Assembly: GCA_025351525.1 (NCBI GenBank)
Contig: JANXVV010000612.1
Coordinates: 1 to 11,966, forward strand
Direction of reading: 5' to 3'
DNA: 11,966 nucleotides
Source: Humisphaera sp.
GTDB taxonomy: Bacteria; Planctomycetota; Phycisphaerae; Tepidisphaerales; Tepidisphaeraceae
Position numbers and translations under genes: made by a program. Below, one piece after another: positions 1-6,171 of the stretch. The number at the start of each line of letters is the position of its first letter. Within the stretch, counting starts at the first letter, position 1. A model generated the notes under the pieces. That model did no database searches and was not told where the DNA came from. It saw only the letters and a program-made list of their open reading frames with translations.

Positions 1-199
1 CCCAATGCGGGCCCAACTGCCGCACCACAGAATCTTAACACGGAATCGGGCGATGGCAAATTAAAAAATGGGAAATTGCATCCGCGTAGATCTTCCCCGG
101 TGGGAAGCGAAGGTGCGGGGAATCGCGAAGCCGCGAAAACACTAAGTTCTCGCGAAGCACAGCGGCAAATCCCAGGTTCAACCGGGTGAGAATATCTGG
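1..199. other. Ambiguous 5' edge upstream of leuC
   Basis: No confident gene is seen here. One forward frame is open from base 1 to a TGA at 187-189 and reads as a biased Asn/Gly/Ala/Lys-rich peptide with no recognisable domain. It could be the tail of an upstream gene or chance. The stretch at about 118-157 has a purine-rich look, with GCGAAG and CGCGAAAACAC words resembling dispersed non-coding repeats of planctomycete genomes. From 146 to 199 the reading frame of the following dehydratase is already recognisable (VLAKHSGK, then PGENIW), but there is no start codon there and an in-frame TAA lies at 143-145. Confidence 0.4.
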
Positions 200-1525
200 G
201 TGGATGTGGATGTGCTGATGACGCACGACATTTGCGGGCCGGGAACCATCGGCGTGTTCCACGAAAAATTCGGGAAGGACGCGAAGGTGTGGGATCCGGA
301 TCGCGTCGTCATCATCCCGGATCACTACATCTTCACGAAGGAGGAAATCTGCCATCGAAATATCCAGATCCTTCGCGATTTTGTGAAGGAGCAGGGGCTG
401 AAATATTATTACGATCCGGAGTTCGTCACCAACACGCCGGGGATGCCGAATCCGTACAAAGATCCGACGAAGACGAATTACAAAGGGGTCTGTCATAAGG
501 CACTGCCGGAAGAAGGCCATGTGCGGCCGGGCGAAATTCTGCTCGGCACCGACAGCCATACCTGCACCGCCGGGGCATTCGGGCAATTTGCCACGGGCAT
601 CGGCAACACGGATGCGGGGTTTGTGCTGGGGACGGGCAAGCTGTGGTTGAAAGTGCCGCCGACGATGAAGTTTTTGTTTCACGGGCAGATCCCGCCGTAC
701 CTGACGGCCAAGGATTTAATCCTGGCGGTGATCGGGGAGATCGGTGTGGATGGGGCGACGTATCGCAGCATGTACTTCGCAGGTGAAGGCATCTCATCCC
801 TCACCCTGGAAGACCGAATGACGCTGACCAACATGGCGATTGAAGCCGGTGGAAAAAACGGCGTGTGCGATGTCGATGAGAAGACGCTGCAATACGTGCG
901 GGCCCGATCGAATCGCCCGAATTGGGAGGTATTCAAGGATCAGCCGGGGACGCAGTACAGCTATGAGCATGAATGGGATCTGTCGACGATGGAACCGATG
1001 GTCGCCAAGCCCCATTCACCGGACAACAAAGACACGGCTTACAACTGCCGCGATGTGGTCGTCGATCGGGCCTACATCGGATCGTGTACCGGCGGCAAAA
1101 TCACCGACATGATTTTCGCGGCAAACATTCTCAAGGGAAACAAGGTGAAGGTGAAAACCTTTGTCGTCCCCGGCAGCACGGAGGTTCATGCGGATATGAA
1201 GAACCTGAATCTGCGGGGCGTGCCGAAAGACAGCAACGAGAAGAGCATCGAAGATATTCTGATCGATGCCGGTTGCCTGGTCGGCCCCTCCGGTTGCTCG
1301 GCGTGCCTGGGCGGCCCGGCCGATACGTTTGGCAGATTGCAGGCGACAGAAACCTGCATCAGCACGACGAACCGCAATTTCCCCGGTCGCATGGGCAGCA
1401 AAAACGCGGCGGTATATCTGGCGTCGCCATTGACGGTCGCGGCGAGCGCTCTGACGGGGAAGATCACCGATCCGAGGGATTATATCTCGGCTCCGATTGA
1501 GACGGGGATGGCGGGAGTGCTGTAA
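200..1525 (+). CDS. leuC: 3-isopropylmalate dehydratase large subunit (LeuC/homoaconitase family), 5' end disrupted
   Basis: This is an aconitase-superfamily hydro-lyase. LeuC with LeuD interconverts 2- and 3-isopropylmalate in cytoplasmic leucine biosynthesis and carries a [4Fe-4S] cluster. Residues counted from the GTG at 200: the GTDSHT motif is at 116-121, and the three expected cluster cysteines are C296 (IGSCTGG), C366 and C369 (GCSACLGG). NRNFPGRMGS at 391-400 is the conserved substrate-binding segment, and the C-terminus ends normally for the family. The true N-terminus is unclear. Homology continues upstream to base 146 (VLAKHSGK, PGENIW), but no start codon lies between 146 and 199, and TAA is in frame at 143-145. 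GTG 200 is therefore only the first available start and would remove the usual first 25-30 residues. No leuD follows within the window. A homoaconitase or another LeuC-like specificity cannot be excluded. Confidence 0.88.
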   Translation: MDVDVLMTHDICGPGTIGVFHEKFGKDAKVWDPDRVVIIPDHYIFTKEEICHRNIQILRDFVKEQGLKYYYDPEFVTNTPGMPNPYKDPTKTNYKGVCHKALPEEGHVRPGEILLGTDSHTCTAGAFGQFATGIGNTDAGFVLGTGKLWLKVPPTMKFLFHGQIPPYLTAKDLILAVIGEIGVDGATYRSMYFAGEGISSLTLEDRMTLTNMAIEAGGKNGVCDVDEKTLQYVRARSNRPNWEVFKDQPGTQYSYEHEWDLSTMEPMVAKPHSPDNKDTAYNCRDVVVDRAYIGSCTGGKITDMIFAANILKGNKVKVKTFVVPGSTEVHADMKNLNLRGVPKDSNEKSIEDILIDAGCLVGPSGCSACLGGPADTFGRLQATETCISTTNRNFPGRMGSKNAAVYLASPLTVAASALTGKITDPRDYISAPIETGMAGVL

Positions 1526-1550
1526 CGCTCTTCAATGCTAGCTTTGTCAC

Positions 1551-1988
1551 ATGAACTCAATCACCTCGCATCACTATTGCAGTCGAGCCGATTCATTCAT
1601 GCGCCTAATGAAACTTGGGCTCGGCGCGAATGGTCAAATCGTCGCGCCATTTGAAATGGGAATCGCGTTACTCGCCGTTCACGCCGGAATAGCCCTCGCA
1701 GACGCGGTTTTGATAGAATTAACGGGTAAACGGAGTACTGCCGTCAATCACGAACAGGCTGGCTCCACTCTCAAAAAAGCATGTGGTAGGCGCGCAAAGA
1801 ATTCGGATGGCGTCCGACATTTTGAATGGTTGGTAAACAAAAAGGATTACTTTGCTTACGGAGAACGTAGAGTTCGCCCTGAGGACGTGGCGGCGGCACA
1901 GGTGCAACTCGAACGAATGGTGAGCTGGGTCAATCTGACCTTTCCGGATTTATTGGAGACAAGCTATGACACCAACGCGACAACTTGA
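1551..1988 (+). CDS. HEPN-like small helical protein
   Basis: This 145-residue protein is not recognised by name, but its layout resembles HEPN-type four-helix proteins. There is a first helix starting with a Tyr/Arg/Ala/Phe pattern (YCSRADSF, 9-16). A hydrophobic second helix at about 32-57 carries the AVHAGIALADA pattern (42-52). A His-containing stretch (NHEQAG, 66-71) follows, then a KKDYFAYGERRV segment (97-108) and an amphipathic last helix with W126. HEPN proteins are often RNases or RNase-related partners in defence and toxin-antitoxin modules. A strict R-x4-6-H catalytic motif is not evident here; the nearest pairs are R81/H90 and R89-H90. ATG 1551 is chosen because it retains the whole first helix, although no good ribosome-binding site precedes it. 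The last 23 nt overlap the next gene, which implies translational coupling. Base composition is lower in G+C than leuC in places (24 of 60 bases at 1801-1860). The fold assignment is inference. Confidence 0.6.
   Translation: MNSITSHHYCSRADSFMRLMKLGLGANGQIVAPFEMGIALLAVHAGIALADAVLIELTGKRSTAVNHEQAGSTLKKACGRRAKNSDGVRHFEWLVNKKDYFAYGERRVRPEDVAAAQVQLERMVSWVNLTFPDLLETSYDTNATT
1955..1958 (+). promoter_or_regulatory. Ribosome-binding site of the nuclease-like gene
   Basis: GGAG lies seven bases before the ATG at 1966, inside the end of the HEPN-like gene. It supports this ATG as the start even though it lies within the upstream coding region. Confidence 0.6.
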
Positions 1989-2448
1989 GTTCCGCGCCCG
2001 CGAGGCCGTGTCCAGATGTCTCATCCGAGCGTTGGCAGTGCCCAATATCTATTTTGAGGCCAATTGGCCCGACGGGCGCGTACGCCGAGTCGATGTGCTT
2101 GCGATCGATCGAACCGGCGTCGGGGACGTGCATATCGTAGAGATCAAATACGACGCAAAGGCCGCGATGGATTCGATTCCATCAGTCATGAAAATTCCCG
2201 CCCAGTTTCGTTGGATCGCGTTTTACCGGGAAACAGTTGGACCCGAATCCCTCGCGAAGGCAATGGATCGAAATGTCTTTTACCCTTCGAACGGAATGGG
2301 GCGCGTTGGCGTGATCGAAGTGGTACGCACAGGTGAACATGATCTAAGTGCTGACATTGCGATTCGCGCCGAACGATTTTTGGGATCGTTTAAGGAAAAA
2401 GTCCGGAAATTCACGCGTGGACATCCAGCCGACGTGGAATTCGTCTGA
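1966..2448 (+). CDS. PD-(D/E)XK nuclease-like protein
   Basis: This 160-residue protein shows the core pattern of the PD-(D/E)XK (restriction-endonuclease-like) fold. A first helix holds an acidic residue (REAV, E13). A strand holds D43 (RRVDVLAID, 40-48), and a second strand ends in VEIKY (58-62), giving D43...E59-x-K61 with typical spacing. Q80 follows in a helix position often conserved in the family. In active members, D, E and K bind metal and cleave nucleic acid. The C-terminal half (about 82-160) has mixed strand and helix character, includes GRVGVIEVV (112-120), and ends in a basic patch (KEKVRKFTRG). No DNA-recognition domain is attached. A good GGAG precedes the ATG, and the start overlaps the HEPN-like gene by 23 nt, so the two are almost certainly co-expressed. 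Being this small, it may be a stand-alone nuclease, a nuclease-fold antitoxin, or an inactive homologue. Function is inferred from motif only. Confidence 0.6.
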   Translation: MTPTRQLEFRAREAVSRCLIRALAVPNIYFEANWPDGRVRRVDVLAIDRTGVGDVHIVEIKYDAKAAMDSIPSVMKIPAQFRWIAFYRETVGPESLAKAMDRNVFYPSNGMGRVGVIEVVRTGEHDLSADIAIRAERFLGSFKEKVRKFTRGHPADVEFV

Positions 2449-2458
2449 GAACACGATT

Positions 2459-2463
2459 GGAGG
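2459..2463 (+). promoter_or_regulatory. Ribosome-binding site of the methyltransferase gene, short spacing
   Basis: GGAGG ends three bases before the ATG at 2467. This is closer than the usual 5-9 bases, but no other in-frame ATG lies nearby and the signal-peptide-like N-terminus begins exactly here. Confidence 0.45.
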
Positions 2464-2466
2464 CAT

Positions 2467-3186
2467 ATGCGGCGACTCTATATTCTCACTCTAAGTCTTC
2501 TTTTGCAAAACTCCGTCGCTCACGGTGAGCGTCCCGCTACCCAAAACTCGTACTCCACCACCCGCCCGAGCGACGACGGCATCGGCAAAATCTACATGGG
2601 CCGCGAAATTGCCTTCGTCATGGGCCATCAGGGCATCCACTGGCTCGAGCGCCCGACGCGCGAACTGGAAGAGCAGCCTCGCAAGGCGATCGAGTTGATG
2701 GAACTGAAGGAGACGGACGTGGTCGCCGACATCGGGGCCGGCAGCGGCTATTTCAGCTTCCGCATGGCCGAGAAAGTGCCGAAGGGCAAAGTGCTGGCGG
2801 TGGACATTCAGCAGGAGATGCTCGACGTCACCAACGGCACGGCGAAGAAAAAGGAGATCAAGAACGTCGAAACAATTCTCGGCACGATCGAAGATCCGAA
2901 GTTGCCCGAGGGGCAGGTGGATGTAGCATTGATGGTGGATGCGTATCACGAATTCGATCACCCGCGCGAGATGATGGAGGGGATTTTCAAAGGGCTTAAA
3001 CCGGGCGGGCGGGTGGTGCTGGTGGAATACCGGGCGGAGGATCCGCGGGTGTTCATCAAGCCGCACCATAAGATGACGCAGGAGCAGGCGAAAAAGGAGA
3101 TGGCGGCAGTGGGGTTGGTCTTCGTGAAAACCAGTGAGGAATTGCCGCAGCAGCACATGATGATTTTTGAAAAATCGAAGAAATGA
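2467..3186 (+). CDS. Class I SAM-dependent methyltransferase with predicted export signal
   Basis: This 239-residue protein has a Rossmann-type methyltransferase domain. Motif I is at 88-94 (DIGAGSG), the acidic end of strand 2 is at D113 (AVDIQQEML), a motif IV region is at about 152-165 (VDVALMVDAYHEFDHP), and a GLKPGGRVVLVEY segment is at 176-188, a typical post-motif region. The substrate is not readable. The C-terminal half resembles UbiE/small-molecule methyltransferases, not DNA methyltransferases, since no DPPY/NPPY-like motif is present. The first 20 residues (MRRL, a hydrophobic stretch, then VAHG) look like a cleavable signal peptide, which is odd because SAM is cytoplasmic. The gene starts 18 nt after the nuclease-like gene and may share its transcript, but the composition matches the neighbouring core genes, so I do not assume a functional link. 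Confidence 0.82.
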   Translation: MRRLYILTLSLLLQNSVAHGERPATQNSYSTTRPSDDGIGKIYMGREIAFVMGHQGIHWLERPTRELEEQPRKAIELMELKETDVVADIGAGSGYFSFRMAEKVPKGKVLAVDIQQEMLDVTNGTAKKKEIKNVETILGTIEDPKLPEGQVDVALMVDAYHEFDHPREMMEGIFKGLKPGGRVVLVEYRAEDPRVFIKPHHKMTQEQAKKEMAAVGLVFVKTSEELPQQHMMIFEKSKK

Positions 3187-3286
3187 CGCATTGATATCAT
3201 TCGAGTGAAGGGGAATCCAACGGAACGAGTTCCATGGGCTTTTGGGGCGATGGTGCTTTTCATCAATTGGTAAAAGTTTTCAGGCG

Positions 3287-3314
3287 AAGAGGTTTGCGCC
3301 GGGCGAAGCCTCTT
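3287..3314. repeat. Small inverted repeat upstream of the HAD gene
   Basis: A 9-bp stem (3287-3295 with 3306-3314, one G-T pair) encloses a 10-base loop. No T-run follows, so it is not a convincing terminator for the methyltransferase gene. It lies across the spacer of the putative promoter at 3294-3321 and could be an operator-like site or chance. Confidence 0.3.
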
Positions 3315-3321
3315 GTAGAAT
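3294..3321 (+). promoter_or_regulatory. Putative sigma-70-type promoter of the HAD gene
   Basis: TTGCGC at 3294-3299 and TAGAAT at 3316-3321 are separated by 16 bases. Transcription would begin near 3328, upstream of the two GTG start candidates (3329 and 3386), which argues against translation starting earlier than that. The assignment rests on consensus resemblance only. Confidence 0.4.
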
Positions 3322-3385
3322 CGCCTTCGTGGGAAAATCACTTGAATTTGAGCCTCCCGGTTCCGTTCGCCCCGAAGCCTCGGGG

Positions 3386-4195
3386 GTGAATCCACCCATT
3401 CGTCTGATCGCGATCGATCTGGACGGCACATTGCTGAACGATTCCAAGCACGTCAGCGATCAGACGATCAAGGCGATTTCGTGTCTGCCGTCACGCGGGG
3501 TGAAAGTCGTCATCGCCACGGCCCGCCCGCCGCGAAGCGTTCGGCATATTTATAAGCAGCTCCACCTCGATAGTTTTCAGATCAATTACAACGGCGCGCT
3601 GATCTGGGATGAACCCCGCCGGGAAGCCGTCTTCCATCGACCGATCACCGGATCACTGGTGCGCGAGATCATCTCCCACGCGCGGTCGCTCTACGCGGAC
3701 CTGCTGGTTTCCTGCGAGGTGATGGATCGCTGGTACACCGATCGCCACGACCCGCAATACACCACGGAAACCGGCCGTCTGTTCAAGCCGGATGTCATCT
3801 GTTCGGCGGATGAATTCTGCCGGCAGCCGATCACCAAACTCATGTTTCTCGGTCACCCGGAATTGATCACGGCGGTCGAACCGATCATCAGCGGTCATTT
3901 CGGCGACCGGGTCACCACGGTGCGGGCCGATGCGGATCTCATTCAGGTGATGGACAATCGGGTGAGCAAAGCGGTGGCGGTGATGAAAATCGCCGAGTAT
4001 CACGGCATCCCGATGGAGCAGGTGATGGCGATCGGCGATGCCCCGAACGATGTGGGCATGTTGCAGGTCGCCGGTGTCGCCGTCGCGATGGACAATGCCC
4101 ACGAGCGGGTGAAGCAGGTGGCCCATTGGATCGCCCCGTCAAACAACGATCACGGCGTTCACGCGGCTTTGGTACGCTATGGCGTGTGCGCCTGA
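3386..4195 (+). CDS. Cof-type HAD-superfamily phosphatase
   Basis: This HAD hydrolase of the Cof/YbiV-like class (C2B cap) typically dephosphorylates sugar phosphates, FMN-like compounds or other small metabolites in the cytoplasm. From the GTG at 3386 the protein has 269 residues, the usual family length. Motif I is DLDGT (D11 nucleophile, D13 acid/base), motif II is T46 in VVIATAR, motif III is K195 in NRVSKAVAV, and motif IV is GDAPNDVGML with D218 and D222. A cap domain lies between about 80 and 185. The frame is open further upstream to a TTG at 3242, but those extra residues have no family counterpart and lie upstream of the putative promoter. GTG 3329 is the other candidate. Ribosome-binding sites are weak for all of them. 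The exact substrate cannot be told from sequence. Confidence 0.88.
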   Translation: MNPPIRLIAIDLDGTLLNDSKHVSDQTIKAISCLPSRGVKVVIATARPPRSVRHIYKQLHLDSFQINYNGALIWDEPRREAVFHRPITGSLVREIISHARSLYADLLVSCEVMDRWYTDRHDPQYTTETGRLFKPDVICSADEFCRQPITKLMFLGHPELITAVEPIISGHFGDRVTTVRADADLIQVMDNRVSKAVAVMKIAEYHGIPMEQVMAIGDAPNDVGMLQVAGVAVAMDNAHERVKQVAHWIAPSNNDHGVHAALVRYGVCA

Positions 4196-4208
4196 CCCGA
4201 TTGGTTCT

Positions 4209-4277
4209 GTAGGGTCCGCTTTAGCGGACGGAATGATTCCACGCGGGTGAAATGCCGTCCGCTTAAGCGGACCCTAC
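4209..4277. repeat. Palindromic dispersed-type repeat, probable bidirectional terminator
   Basis: Two 23-base arms (4209-4231 and 4255-4277) are reverse complements with one mismatch, separated by 23 bases. Each arm also contains its own smaller palindrome (GTCCGCTTTAGCGGAC in the left arm). The element sits between the convergent stops of the HAD gene (4195) and the porin gene (4309), where it can form a strong hairpin in either transcript. The form is that of short palindromic repeats scattered through planctomycete genomes; copy number cannot be seen from one window. Confidence 0.8.
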
Positions 4278-4308
4278 GCAGACCGTCCCGCCATCCCGCG
4301 ACACATTC

Positions 4309-5955
4309 TCAAAACTCGACATGCACTCGGACTCCGCCCACGAAGACCGGGCCGCGGTCGCGGTTGTAGGCGGGGTTTTCGATGTACTGCACATCCCCGG
4401 TCACAAAAATATGATCGGAGAGTTTGATCAGATAGTAGGCTTCCACGATCTCTTCCAGCCCGTAACTGAGTCTACCATCGCCGATGATGAACCCATGGCC
4501 ACCGGCGCGGAGGTAGTCTCGATGATCTTTGGAAAGGCCGTTCAGCACCCCCGCAATGCCGGCGACGTCATCCGGTCGATGCCAGCGCGTTCCCTTCAGG
4601 CTCAGCCCCAGAGTCGCGGATTCGTCGATCTCGGTAAAGGCCCATGATTCACTGTGCCCATCGTTCCAGCCGAGGCGGGCGAAGACACCCAGATCCCTGG
4701 TAATCTCCTGCTCGGCACTGATGCCGATCCCGTACTTGATTCGGTAGGCCCGCGTCTGCGTCACATCCGGCACCGAGCCAAGCGCCCTGCCCTGGTTGAT
4801 CGCCTCGCGGTATTTGCCCATGTGGGCGGAGTTGGCGTATCCCATCACGCGGACGATGCCCGGATGCTCTGCCAGCGAATACCGGGATTCAAACTCCAAC
4901 GCATGTCCCAGCGCGGCGGGTATCTTCGAGTCGAACGTAGCCCCGTTGGCTTGTGTCGGTTCGGTCATCGCGCCGTAACGTAGCGACCATTTCGGCTCGG
5001 TGTATTCGACGACCGCCCCTTCGGTGTAGCCGCGCACGTCGGCGGGATAGTCCCAGGCCCCGTTGGTGAACAGCGACCAGTTTTCAAACTGCGTGCGGGG
5101 ATCGTTGCTGTAGTTGTTGCTCTGGAAAAAATCGATGGCTCCGAATTTACCGGCCGTCACTGTGATGCGATGGGTGTCCCGGAAGCCGGCGATCTGATTC
5201 TGGGTATCCTCGACAAACTCCTTTTCACCGCCCAGTCCGATGGTTTGGCGTAGGAACAGCCGGCCAATGTAGGGTCGGGGTTCCGGCGTACCAACGCGGG
5301 GAATCTCCCCGTTGGGAAACCCGGCCAGTCCGGTCACGCCGCCAAATCCCTGGCCGCCGGCGATCTCGGGATTGAAGTAGACTTCCCCACCGCTCCACAC
5401 CCGGCTGCCGAGAAACAGCGTGCCGGTCACGGAAGTCGCTTCGCCCTCATGGCGAGGCAGGCTGTTCCGCCCGGAGTAGGGAGCGTGGAACGTATCGTGC
5501 TTTTCGGTGATCACCGTGGTCTGGCCGTGTGCGGTGTACTGCTTGCTTTCCCGGGGTTGGGCCGTCACCGGCTGGGTGGTGGCTTCGGCGGGCTTGGGAA
5601 TGGCCGCCCCTCCCGCGGCGGGTTCCGGTGTGCCCGGCGCGGCTTCGGTTTGACTGCGTTGCCGGGCGTTCAGTTTGGCCAACTTTTCGTCGATGACTTT
5701 TCGCTGGCGTTCGAGATCCCTGCGCTCGGCGTCCAGATCGTCGGAGGTTCCTCCCACCGTCGCGTCCACCGATTTGGTCGCCGGGCTAATTGGCACGTCT
5801 GCCGCGTGCAGTTGCGTCGGCATCCACCCACTTGCGACAATCATCGCCACGACGAGCGAACGGCAAAAAGTCCTACCGTCCCAGACGTCGAACCTTTGCG
5901 CGGAAAATAACCCGTGCATCCTGTTTTGACCGTGCTGAATAACCACTTGATTCAT
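4309..5955 (-). CDS. Carbohydrate-selective porin, OprB-like family
   Basis: This 548-residue outer-membrane protein is predicted to form a beta-barrel for diffusion of sugars or other small solutes. The N-terminus has a long basic region, a hydrophobic segment at about 33-44 and an LHAAD-type signal cleavage site near 49-53. A charged, probably coiled-coil segment (about 72-101, SDDLDAERRDLERQRKV) and a Pro/Ala/Thr linker (about 104-135) precede the barrel. The barrel (about 150-548) shows alternating aromatic strands, GTLFLGSRVWSGGEVYFNPE (179-198) and a final strand ending VHVEF, whose terminal Phe is the usual barrel-assembly signal. The late pattern KLSDHIFVTGDVQYIENPAYN is characteristic of OprB-like proteins. 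An alternative start at residue 13 (base 5919) would shorten the unusually long n-region; neither start has a clear ribosome-binding site. It converges on the HAD gene. Confidence 0.8.
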   Translation of the reverse strand: MNQVVIQHGQNRMHGLFSAQRFDVWDGRTFCRSLVVAMIVASGWMPTQLHAADVPISPATKSVDATVGGTSDDLDAERRDLERQRKVIDEKLAKLNARQRSQTEAAPGTPEPAAGGAAIPKPAEATTQPVTAQPRESKQYTAHGQTTVITEKHDTFHAPYSGRNSLPRHEGEATSVTGTLFLGSRVWSGGEVYFNPEIAGGQGFGGVTGLAGFPNGEIPRVGTPEPRPYIGRLFLRQTIGLGGEKEFVEDTQNQIAGFRDTHRITVTAGKFGAIDFFQSNNYSNDPRTQFENWSLFTNGAWDYPADVRGYTEGAVVEYTEPKWSLRYGAMTEPTQANGATFDSKIPAALGHALEFESRYSLAEHPGIVRVMGYANSAHMGKYREAINQGRALGSVPDVTQTRAYRIKYGIGISAEQEITRDLGVFARLGWNDGHSESWAFTEIDESATLGLSLKGTRWHRPDDVAGIAGVLNGLSKDHRDYLRAGGHGFIIGDGRLSYGLEEIVEAYYLIKLSDHIFVTGDVQYIENPAYNRDRGPVFVGGVRVHVEF

Positions 5956-6011
5956 GTGCGGCGTACCGTAACCCGGCCACAGGCGGAGTCAAGATGACCG
6001 CCTGTCCCACT

Positions 6012-6122
6012 CAAGCCGAGTGCGGAAGCCGGAGGCGACGCCCCGGGTTTTTCGGGCGCGTCCCGGTCGATCACCGCAGCGAAGAACCCGGTGCGTCGGC
6101 TACGCCTTCCGCACTCGGCTTG
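6012..6122. repeat. Long imperfect palindrome between divergent genes
   Basis: Arms 6012-6054 and 6080-6122 are reverse complements at 38 of 43 positions, with the outer 17 bases perfect, around a 25-base loop. It occupies the gap between the divergent porin and hypothetical genes, so it is not placed as a terminator. Size and symmetry suggest a MITE-like or REP-like dispersed element of planctomycete type. No open reading frame or transposase is associated with it. Confidence 0.8.
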
Positions 6123-6171
6123 GGCAGGCGCGCTTCCTCCCGCTCATTTTCGGGGGTAAACTTTTCAAGTC

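Noticed and set aside
1..189. C-terminal part of an upstream gene in the first forward frame
   Set aside because: The frame is open to the window edge, but the peptide is biased in composition without domain signal, and 62 codons are too few to tell from chance.
35..682. A 215-residue open frame opposite the start of leuC
   Set aside because: It is the antisense of conserved LeuC sequence, with no domain or ribosome-binding site.
2491..3156. A 221-residue open frame opposite the methyltransferase
   Set aside because: Low-complexity His/Leu/Arg composition typical of antisense reading; the forward frame has clear methyltransferase motifs.
1551..3186. A three-gene restriction-modification-like system (HEPN-like, nuclease-like, methyltransferase)
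   Set aside because: The methyltransferase has an export signal and a UbiE-like small-molecule domain, with no DNA-methyltransferase catalytic motif, so it is unlikely to protect DNA.
3242..3385. N-terminal extension of the HAD protein from TTG 3242
   Set aside because: The residues have no counterpart in the family, and the region contains a putative promoter and a hairpin.
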